From positions 434,001 to 498,000 of the forward strand of contig JACONQ010000004.1 of the NCBI GenBank assembly GCA_014281115.1: DNA of 64,000 nt, given 5' to 3'. This stretch comes from Laburnicola sp. R22_1. Taxonomy: Eukaryota > Ascomycota > Dothideomycetes > Pleosporales > Didymosphaeriaceae. Positions within the stretch are counted from its first letter, which is position 1. The number at the start of each line of letters is the position of its first letter. Positions 1 through 10,800 of this stretch are shown one piece after another. The translations under genes were made by a program, and so were the position numbers. Under the pieces are notes generated by a model, which saw only the letters and a list, made by a program, of their open reading frames with translations, had not been told where the DNA came from and did not search any database.

Positions 1-299
1 CCCATACCCCGTCAGCCTCTCCAGCCTCGCAAAATCATGTCCCGCCCCCTCGAGCACGACCACAGGATCGCTCTCGTCAAACATCCTCCCCCACGTCTCG
101 TTCCACGCGTGCACGAGGAGGACCATCTCGTCATTTACGGCGACGGCTTGGATTAGCGCTGCTTCTCGGTCGACGGAGTAGGGGGGCGCGGTGTCGGCGA
201 TGGCTTCGTGGGTGCGGAGCGTGGTGTCGAGGGCGGTGAAGCGGGTGGAGATGGAGTTGAAGGTGGAGAGGATGGTTTGGATGATTGTGGGGGGGGGGG
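1..299 (-). CDS. partial hypothetical protein, truncated by window edge
   Basis: On the minus strand one frame is open from about 299 down to position 1, with coding-like composition. It encodes a helical-looking stretch containing TRFTALDTTLRTHEAIAD, AALIQAVAVNDEMVLLVHAW and a final VVVLEGAGHDFARL. The C-terminus lies outside the window. No ATG is visible in this frame: just upstream is a run of 12 C (minus strand, 289-300), and the only nearby ATG (331) opens another frame that stops at 131. The start may be in an upstream exon, or the homopolymer length may be wrong. I do not recognise the family; a helical adaptor or GAT-like domain is only a loose thought. Next gene leftwards is unseen; the hydrolase at 990-1997 is on the same strand. 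Confidence 0.5.
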
Positions 300-331
300 G
301 CTGGGCGCGTTTGGGTCTCGCGGGAGCACAT

Positions 332-989
332 TTTGGGTGGGTGGTTGTAGGTATGATTGTTAGAGTTTTTTTTATGATGGAGCGGGTGTGTAGGGAGACA
401 GACTTTGTTGTGTGCTTAGATGTAGAGAAAGTAGGGCTTAATATAAATGTTATGTTGTGTGTATTGAATCTGTTACTACTCTCGCACGCTTCTGTTCGTG
501 GAAACATGTCGGATCAATATGAGGATTGAATTTGGCTTGAAAAGCGAAGAGAGAAAGGGTTGATAGAATAAGCTAAAGTTTGGAATGGAGGGGACATTAG
601 AAATTGTAACGTGGATATAGATGAAGTGAAATCTTGACATGTTGTACGGGTCGTCACGCAGCAGGGCACCCGCGAGTTGGTGACATGTTTTACCTGGATA
701 CGAATTGCAGCCACAAAGACACGGCATCCAATAAGCAATGCTATCCAATTGGAAGCATAACTGACCAGGACCTTTAGGTTCATTTTCGTGTCAAGAATAT
801 GAGGAAGTCGTACGCGGAACATATGGTATGTGACAGCAGACATTGAAGGGACCTTGAAGCAATTAGTTAACTGTCTATGCGATATAGGGTATCTTCGCAA
901 GTACGTATGCAGAAATCGACACCTGTTCACATCACTGCAACCCAACGTGCAGTGATGAGCATGTTCTACCCATGCATGGCTCCAAACTA
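332..989. other. intergenic, no supported gene
   Basis: AT-richer spacer between the partial gene and the 3' end of the alpha/beta hydrolase, both on the minus strand. The open frames seen here lack coding character and mostly overlap the hydrolase antisense. It presumably holds the promoter of the left-edge gene and the hydrolase 3' UTR. Confidence 0.5.
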
Positions 990-1997
990 CTACTCCGCTT
1001 TCAACACGTCCATGGCCCAGTCTACGGCTTCCTTGGCCTCGCGCAGTCCGTAGGAGGCAGTCAACACGAAACAGTGCATCTGTCTGTCCCAATGCAGCCA
1101 CTGCCCGCTAACGCCATTCTCCGCCAGTTTGTCCCTGAAGATGATGCCGTCGGGACTGAGGATGTCGTATCCGGCGGTAATACCGTGGACGTGTACTCCG
1201 TATTTTGCCAACAGAGATATGTCATTGTTGATTGGTGTCACCCTTGGGTCGGCAGGATCCCAGGTGCCGTGCCAGGCGGCGGCTGTTTGCTTGACGAACG
1301 TCGGCGTGAGGAGCGGATCGTCCTTGGCCAATACCTCGATTTGGGGGTTGTCCCGCGTGAGATCAGTCGAAGGGCATGTAGCAAGGATAGCAACGGGGTG
1401 TGGCGCTTGCTTTTCTCCTTGTCCCAAGGAGTCGTCCTCCCGTAATGCCTCGAGTACCAGAGCAAGCACGATGTTGCCGCCCGATGAGTCGCCGGCCAAG
1501 ATAACCTTCTCGTTGGCGTCGTTGGCCAGCTTCATGACGTCCCGGTAGAAGTGCAGCAGCCACGGAAAGGTAGTTGGTGCTGGGTTGTTTGGCGCAAGCG
1601 GGTATGCCACGAGCGACACAGTTGTCCCCGGAACATCTTGGGCCATCCTCGCGCAGATGGCCCAGTGCTGCGACGAGGGCGGGGTCTGCCATCCTCCGCC
1701 ACAGAAATAGAATATGCGCTTCCTAACATCTTCTTTAGACGGGGTCTTTGCCACAACGTCGTACACGTTAATGTCGCAGACGGTTCGGTGCGTCACGTCG
1801 CATGTTTTGGTCGCGCTCTTGTGGGGTGTCAGCTCGGGTGAGCCCTCGGGATGGTGTTTACTCGGCCACCCGAGATGGTTGCGGAGCAGTCGAACAAGCA
1901 GGTGGAGGAGGACCATGAGGAGGGAGCGGTCATGGCGGGTCGTAATCTGGATAGTCGAATCCTGGGTTGAGGCGTCTGGTTTAGGCATTGCTGCCAT
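990..1997 (-). CDS. alpha/beta hydrolase fold-3 (hormone-sensitive lipase-like) esterase
   Basis: Intact single-exon frame of 335 aa. An N-terminal hydrophobic segment (about residues 25-38) could anchor it to a membrane. The catalytic serine sits in GDSSGG (Ser171), the acid is probably Asp278 in GYDIL, and the histidine is His308 in QMHCF, in the order usual for this family. The oxyanion motif, normally HGGG, reads CGGG (99-102): the first His is replaced by Cys. Family members hydrolyse short acyl esters or act on secondary metabolites; the substrate cannot be read from sequence. The start at 1997 gives MAAMPKP; Met4 is an alternative. A TATATAG lies about 190 bp upstream. Divergent from the NADPH oxidase, with a 706-bp spacer. 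Confidence 0.88.
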   Translation of the reverse strand: MAAMPKPDASTQDSTIQITTRHDRSLLMVLLHLLVRLLRNHLGWPSKHHPEGSPELTPHKSATKTCDVTHRTVCDINVYDVVAKTPSKEDVRKRIFYFCGGGWQTPPSSQHWAICARMAQDVPGTTVSLVAYPLAPNNPAPTTFPWLLHFYRDVMKLANDANEKVILAGDSSGGNIVLALVLEALREDDSLGQGEKQAPHPVAILATCPSTDLTRDNPQIEVLAKDDPLLTPTFVKQTAAAWHGTWDPADPRVTPINNDISLLAKYGVHVHGITAGYDILSPDGIIFRDKLAENGVSGQWLHWDRQMHCFVLTASYGLREAKEAVDWAMDVLKAE

Positions 1998-2703
1998 GGT
2001 GAATGAAACGCCGGACTGGAAAGATCATACTCAAGTTGACAAGAGAGCGAGCATGACAGAGTACACGGTCGTATATCCAAGGGGGCGCTTGTTCACCAGC
2101 CACTATGTTGGCATTCCAACGGTGTTTGGGTGAACGCTGAAAAAGTAGAGTGTAAGTGTGTTGGATTGAGCTGATCGGATGAGATCTGCTATATAGCGCT
2201 ATTACATAATAGTGCGTAAACAAACCGACGACCAGCACCTGCCAGGTGTCCGCGGGGGCTCCTGCCAACAAACGCGTCATTCACGCCTGGTCCGTGTGCA
2301 CAATCGATATGGGTAAACCAAATGCAGCACCAGGGCCCAGTGGTGCCAGGGCAGATGCGCGCCAGGGTCCCGCCCGTCCACGGCGCTGGCCAAGGCTGAA
2401 GCTGTCTCCCAAGGCCGTCCTTTCCGGCTTTTCACCGTCTTGGTGCCCGCTGAAGACGCGTCGCGCAGTCTCGTCGTCCAGAATCATGCTGCGTAACCTC
2501 CACAGCCCGACTCTTGATTGGCTGGCGCACCACGTTGCCGCTTGGCTCACGTACTGAGTCCAGAACTCACAAGATTGCAGCAAACATGATCTGAACTCAA
2601 ATTCAAAGCTGTGCGCACTTGCTCTGCCTTCTGTCTACGACCGGTCCTTCTCCGTAATCGAGAGCCGACACGGTAGCTTGCTTGGGCGGTAGCGAACTGG
2701 AAC
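1998..2703. promoter_or_regulatory. divergent intergenic region, hydrolase / NADPH oxidase
   Basis: Gene-free spacer between two divergent starts. On the hydrolase side there is a TATATAG-like box near 2187-2196. On the oxidase side it is GC-rich without a clear TATA. The open frames here (for example 2246-2557) look like chance frames. Confidence 0.45.
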
Positions 2704-4838
2704 ATGGCGGCGCCGCAATACCTCACAGACGAAGAAATCAACAAATTCATCGACGACCTGGACATAGACAAGGATGGAAACATTGACTACCAGGAACTCG
2801 AGAAGAAGCTGGATCAAGTCGGGAAACAGCTGAGCCCGGATCCGAAAAGGCACCACATCAATCACGCAAAGGAAGAGCAGGGCAGACACGAGTTCCTACG
2901 GACACTCATTGGCACCCGGGAAAACAAAATACCGCGAGCCCAATTCGCCGAATCTGTGCGCCGCTGGGAGATACCGTCTCTGGAGCAGGATCGCAAAGAG
3001 GCCAAGGAGGAGGATGAGTACCTGAAGAATATGTCTGTGTGGAGGAAGCTGCGTGCGTACTGGGCTGTCGAGGGACCTCAGATAGCCTTTCTGGCGATTG
3101 TGGTTGCTTTTATGTTGGCTTTTGGCATCTGGCAATTGGTGAGTACCTTAGGTATACCAGGAGTCCTGATACGGATCAGGAGTATTTGTACAGCTCTGGC
3201 GCCTGCGCATTACTTATCCCAGGGTAACACGCCGCCAGACGCAAAACAATACTAACTAGAAACATAGGTCAAATACCTCACGTATGAAGAGTACCGGCCT
3301 GCGTTTGGATGGGGACTTGTTCTTTCCAAGACATGCGCTGGTGTGCTCTACCCTACGTTCTTCTTCCTCATCCTCTCCATGTCGCGTTTGACATCGACTG
3401 TCCTCCGACGCAATTACATCATCTCGCGCTTCATCAACTGGGACCTCTCACAGTCCTTTCACATCAAAGTGTCCATCGTCGCCCTGGTCTTCGCCACAAT
3501 ACATGCCATCGGCCATCTGACGGGCTCCTTCGTCTTCGGCAGCAAGCCCGGTCGCCAGGAAAACGTTGCAGTCGTTTTGGGCCAGGACGCCGGCCCTCGC
3601 AGGTACATTGATTATGTCCAGTCGCTACCTGGTTGGACGGGCTTGACTGCCCTGGGGTGCTTCTACCTCTTAGGCCTTCTCAGTATGCCTCAGGTCCGGA
3701 AGTGGAACTACGAGGTCTTCCAATTAGGCCACCTTCTCATGTACCCCATGTTCGGTCTATTGATCGCACACGGGACTGCAGGTCTCATGCAGTGGCCCAT
3801 GTTCGGCTACTGGCTCGCATTTCCAACTCTCGTCGTCGTCATAGAACGCACGCAGCGCTTCCTCCTAGGCTTCTTCCCCATGGTCGCGAAGGTAGAACTC
3901 CTCGACGAAGAGACGGTCGCGCTGACCACCAATATCCCCAAGTACCGTTTCTGGCCTTACAAAGCTGGCCAATACGTCTTCGTCCAGATCCCCGCGCTCT
4001 CCCGCTTCCAATGGCACCCCTTTACCGTCTCGACGTGCACAGGGAAAACAATGCAAGTCCACATCAAAGCCGACGGCGACTGGTCTAACGCACTCCGGGA
4101 CCTAGCCAAGAACGGCACAGAGAGGCTAAAAATCGGCGTCGACGGGCCCTTCGGCGCCCCCGCGCAACGCTTCCATGACTTCGACTACAGTATGGTCTTC
4201 GGCGCCGGGATCGGCATAACGCCCTTCTCAGGCATCCTGACCGACCTGCAAGAACACGAGCTCGAGCGCAGCATGTCGCACGACGAAGCGCGACGCGCCT
4301 CGCTCGAGCCCTCGCCGTACGAGGACCACCGCCGCGTCGACTTCTACTGGATGGTGCGCGACAAGAACGACCTCCTCTGGTTCTCAGACCTCCTCAACGA
4401 AGTCACGCGCGCCGCGGACAAGCTCGACCGCTCGCACCTCGACATCCGCATCCACACGTACGTGACGCAGAAGCGCAAGCAAATCTCCACGCACGTGTTT
4501 CGCTGGCTCATTGAGAAGTATCGCACAGACGAGCACCCGCAGTCGTACATCACGGGGCTGCTGAATCCTTCGCACTTTGGGCGGCCGGAGCTGGGTGGTA
4601 TTATGGAAGTGCATTATGAGGATATGTGTAGGGTGTTGGCGGATAGGAGGAAGGAGGGGGAGGGGGAGGGGGTTGGAGTGGGAAGGGGAAGGTGGATGAG
4701 GTTAGGGTTGGGGTCTTTTATTGTGGGCCCCCGGTCATAGGGGTTCAGCTGGCGGATCGGTGTTCGGCGTTGACGGCTAGGGGACGCGCAGAGGAGAGGA
4801 AGATCGAGTATCATTTTATGATGGAGGTGTTTGGTTGA
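2704..4838 (+). CDS. noxC: EF-hand NADPH oxidase, NoxC type (3 exons)
   Basis: Makes superoxide by moving electrons from NADPH through FAD and two hemes across a membrane. Proposed exons 2704-3138, 3268-4632 and 4701-4838 (645 aa). A canonical EF-hand loop is at residues 20-31 (D-I-D-K-D-G-N-I-D-Y-Q-E), the hallmark of the calcium-binding fungal NoxC branch. The ferric-reductase membrane domain follows, with heme His pairs spaced 14 (FHIK...TIH) and 13 (LGH...IAH) residues apart. Then come HPFTVST (FAD) and GAGIGITPFSG (NADPH). Intron 1 (129 nt, GTGAGT...CATAG) has a CTAAC branch site. Intron 2 is inferred: without removing 4633-4700 the frame ends at 4740 and loses the conserved VGVFYCGPP tail, which lies in another frame ending at TGA 4836-4838. 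A frameshift in the G-rich tract is the alternative. Confidence 0.85.
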
Positions 4839-5967
4839 GGGAGTGATTGTCTTAGTGTGTTATGACAGGATGGATTAGATGAGATGATACCAATGCTGTA
4901 GGCTCTACGAATTAACGTCCACAACTGTTATGGTATCTAGTTCTTGTCTTCGCCACTGTGATCGATCCTGGGTACTTTTGAAGCTGTAAAAGGTTGAGTT
5001 GACTATCAACGGATATGAATCAATGAAGCAAGCGGGCATTCTACACCTAACGTGAATGTATAAAGTCATACCTTTATTGTAACTTCGTTGCGTTTACGTG
5101 CCATCTAGAAGGTAGGTAAGCTTCACGCACGCAACGCACCCCACCAGCACCACGTGATGCACCAAAACAATCAACTCGTGGTAGCAATGTAAAACACCCT
5201 TCCAGCACTCCATCGACGAAGAAAAAAAGTTCAGACACTTCAGGTAATGTATTATCCCATTATACCCACTACCACCCGGAAACACATCTAGCCCTTTCAC
5301 CCACCCACCCCTATTCCCAAGGGGCCGCAGATTTATACGAAGGTATTTAGATTCCTTTCGTCAGCCAGAATGATTAATCACACCACATACGCATCCGTCA
5401 CGAATAATACTGTCCTCAACATTGGACCAGGAACTGGACATCGAGCATGGATTCATGAACAAAGCTACAGAGAAGGATGCCACAAGGAGACGGACGGTAT
5501 ATGCCTACAATTGCCATGCATGGCCGATATTCCAAACGCCACCCAACGGCTTTATTTCATAAACCGAGAGAACGTATCAAGGAGGTCCCTCCAGCTCCGA
5601 ACGACGTGGCACCACAGTCCGATTCGGCAAGACGCATAGAAACGGATCGCAGTCTCAGCACAAAACGTGAATCATCCACCATGCGAGCGAACACTTCGTC
5701 GACGTCGATCCCAAATACTTCGAACCAGTTGGCGATTCTCGAACCACTATCAGCATCAGACCGTTGCACATATATGTGATCATGTTGAAAGCGGCGGAGA
5801 CTGCAAGTCCCAAGAGCAGAAAGCGAACGAATTGAGAGTCTGCAAAGCCGAAAAAAGAAGGACATGTCTCACACGTATTACGTGCCCTGGGTGACTTACA
5901 AAGCCAGAGCCGGACGCTGCGTTTTGATCTGTGTGTTAGCAGAGCGGCTACCAAGAGTGCGTAACTA
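4839..5967. other. convergent intergenic region, no supported gene
   Basis: Lies between the 3' ends of the NADPH oxidase (plus) and HAT2 (minus), so it should hold both 3' UTRs. The longest minus-strand frame (5655-6065) encodes one hydrophobic stretch (FVRFLLLGLAVSAAFNMI) but has no convincing start, splice context or domain, and it overlaps the HAT2 end. I left it out as a gene. Confidence 0.45.
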
Positions 5968-7466
<1,499 letters not shown>

Positions 7467-7878
7467 GGCGTGGCCGGGCTGCGTAGGCAACGACGCGTAG
7501 GCAACCGTGGTTCGTGGTGAGAGAAAGTGGAGCTTGCTCGGTGGAGCTTGCTTGGTTGCTTGACGCGTGCTGCGCGCGGCGGTTTGTGCGGGCTGCCCGC
7601 CGCCAGTCTCTAATAGTCCTGGCGCCTGCTTGGCGTTGGCCGCACTCTCTACGTGGGCGCCGGCCGCGACACTTCTTCTGCTCTTCGAAGACCTCAGCGT
7701 CGTGCACCGGCCCCCCCCCCCCCACCTCTCTCCCGCGCTCTTGAAAAGCGCTGCGTGCGCGCTCTAATACCTCCCTCCTCTCACGCCTCGTCTTTTGGCA
7801 GCCGCCAGAGACGCTCTCTTCCACCTCGCCGCCGTATCCAGTCATCTATCCTTAGAAACATATAAACACATAGCAGCC
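7467..7878. promoter_or_regulatory. bidirectional promoter region HAT2 / XRN1 with 13-C tract
   Basis: 412 bp separate the divergent ATG codons. The region is GC-rich and contains an uninterrupted run of 13 C (7711-7723) within a pyrimidine-rich stretch. A TATA-like TATAAA sits at 7861-7866, only 13 bp before the XRN1 ATG, so it is probably leader rather than a TATA box. Confidence 0.5.
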
Positions 7879-10800
7879 ATGGGTGTCCCCAAATTCTTCC
7901 GCTGGATGTCGGAGCGCTATCCCGCCATTTCGCAGCTCATCGCTGAGAACCGCATCCCCGAGTTCGACTGCCTCTACGTACGTTGCCTGTCCATGTCTCA
8001 TGGAAGCCTCCCGCTGACGCAGCTGCCACAGCTTGACATGAACGGCATCATCCACAACTGCACGCACAATGACTCAGACGGGCCGACTGCCCGCATGACC
8101 GAGGACAAGATGTTCATTGCCATCTTCAACTACATCGAGCACCTGTTCGGCAAAATCAAGCCGAAGCAGCTCTTCTTCATGGCCATCGACGGCGTCGCCC
8201 CGCGCGCCAAGATGAACCAGCAGCGCGCACGGCGCTTCCGCACTGCTCTCGACGCCGAGAAGGCCCGTGAAAAGGCCATTCGTGAAGGCGTCGAGATGCC
8301 CAAGGAGGCGCCCTTCGACAGCAACTGCATCACGCCTGGCACCGAGTTCATGGCGAAGCTGACGCAGCAGCTAAAGTACTTCATCAACAAGAAGGTATCC
8401 GAGGACCTGGACTGGCAGGGCGTGGAAATCGTCCTGTCGGGCCATGAGGTCCCCGGTGAGGGAGAGCACAAGGTCATGGAATACATCCGCCAGGCCAAGG
8501 CGCAGCCAGGATATGATCCCAATCGCCGCCACTGCTTGTACGGCCTTGACGCCGATCTGATCATGTTGGGTCTGCTTAGCCACGACCCACATTTCTCTCT
8601 GCTGCGAGAGGAAGTTACCTTTGGTCGCCAGAGCAAGACCAAATCCAAGGAGCTGGAGCACCAGAATTTCTATCTCATGCATCTTTGCATCGTGCGCGAG
8701 TATCTAGAACTTGAATTCCAAGAACTAGAAGAGCCTGGTGCCCTAGGCTTCGAATTCGATATGGAGCGTGTCATTGACGATTTTATTCTCATGGCTTTCT
8801 TTGTCGGCAACGATTTCCTTCCTAATCTCCCGCATTTGCATATCAACGAAGGCGCTTTGGCCCTCATGTTCAACGTTTACAAGACAGTCTTGCCCAAGGC
8901 TAAAGGGTACATCAATGAGGGCGGTGTTATCAACATGGAGAGGCTGGCCCTCTTGCTCGACGAGCTGTCGCACGTCGAGTATCGTCATTTTGAATCCGAA
9001 AACGCAGACGCTGCTTGGTTCAAGGGAAAGAGACTGGGAAAAGAAGACGTAATGGAACGGACGAAGAAGCGAGGACAGATCGTAATGTCCACCGATCAAC
9101 AGAAGCTATTCTCGAAGATCAAGAGTTGGGTTGGGACTTACCTAGACACGAAGAACGAGACTCCGTACGATCTTCCAGTCAGCTTGAACGCCAGCGATCG
9201 AAAGTTCGTACAGGAAGTGGCCGAGAGCCTGCACCTGGACTGGAAAACCGTCCAAGACGACGATGGAAATCGCCACATGCAGTTGGCGTTTCCACCTAGA
9301 CTTGTAGAGGATATAGACGACGATGAAGAGGAGGACGACGGTGAAGAAGCTAAGAAGGCCATCGCCCGCGTGATCCTCAAATACGAGAACGCCAAAATCG
9401 TCGACATATCGCCGGAGGACGCCCAAGTAGCAATGGACAAGAAGTATGAGGAGAAGTTTGACGCTTGGAAAGATCAGTACTATACCTCAAAGTTCGACTG
9501 GGGTCGAGACAACGAGGAAGAGCTGAGGAAGTTGACAGAAAACTATGTTCAGGGTCTGCAGTGGGTTCTTTATTACTACTACCGCGGAGTAGCGTCCTGG
9601 CCGTGGTATTACGGTTATCACTATTCACCCATGATCTCCGACGTCAAGAAGGGGCTGAAAGCGGACATTGACTTCAAACTTGGACAACCGTTCAAGCCCT
9701 TCCAGCAGTTGATGGGCGTCTTGCCAGATCGAAGCAAGACGATTGTACCCGACGCATATCACCCTTTGATGACAAGCGAAGAGTCACCCATTATCGACTT
9801 CTATCCGCGAGACTTCGAGCTCGATATGAATGGCAAGAAGATGGAGTGGGAAGCCGTCGTAAAGATTCCCTTCATCGAGGAAGATAGACTACTGAAGGCA
9901 ATGGCCACGAAAGAAGACCAATTGTCTGGGGACGAAAAGGCTCGCAATTCGTTCGGTGTCTCTCTCAAATTCACATACGCCAAGGACCTTGACTTTATCT
10001 ATCCTTCCTCTCTACCTGGTGTGTTCCCGGACCTACCACATTGCCGTTGTATTGAGAACATCTTTGAGCTCCCTACCATGGAAGGCTTAGAGGTCTATGT
10101 TGGGCTAATGGACGGCGTCAAGCTGGGTGCTCACTCTTTGGCTGGTTTCCCTACCTTGAAGGTGTTACCTTTCCATGGCAAGCTCGACTTCGCCGGGGTA
10201 AACGTTTTCCAGCAAGACAGTCGAAACGAGAGCATGATCATCACTTTATTGGACACTGAAGCTCGCACAGGCATTGCACATGCTCAGCAGAAGCTGGGAA
10301 AGGCTGTCTATGTTGGATATCCGTTCTTGCAGGAGGCCAAGGTCGTCAAAGTCTCTGACGAGTTGTTCGACTACGAGTTGCCGCACGATGGATCCTCCGT
10401 ACCTGTCGCGATACCACATAACGCTCCTCAGATAACCAACTGGAAGAAGATGGCTGATCGGATTCAAAACACCTATAGCAAGCGCCTCGGTATGATCACA
10501 GGCGAAGTTGATTCATTGGTGCACGTTGAGATGCTCAAGGGTCTCAAGAAGACCGACGAAGGCGCCACTATCAAGGAATATGGTGAAATCGAAGGTCTGC
10601 AGGTTGAGTATGCGACGCAGACCGTGGTCGACGACGTCATCAGTCCAGATCCGCGTTTCCTGGAGCAGGAAGCTTTGCCAATCCAAGAAGAATTCCCAGA
10701 AGGGTCGAGGGCCTTCTATCTAGGAGACTACGCGTACGGACGCCCTTTGCAGGTCCTCGGACATGCGGACAACAAAGCCACTATCATGGTTGCTAAATTG

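Noticed and set aside
7879..8067. XRN1 start at the first in-frame ATG (7795)
   Set aside because: The conserved N-terminus MGVPKFFRWM begins at 7879; the 28 upstream codons fall in the GC-rich leader.
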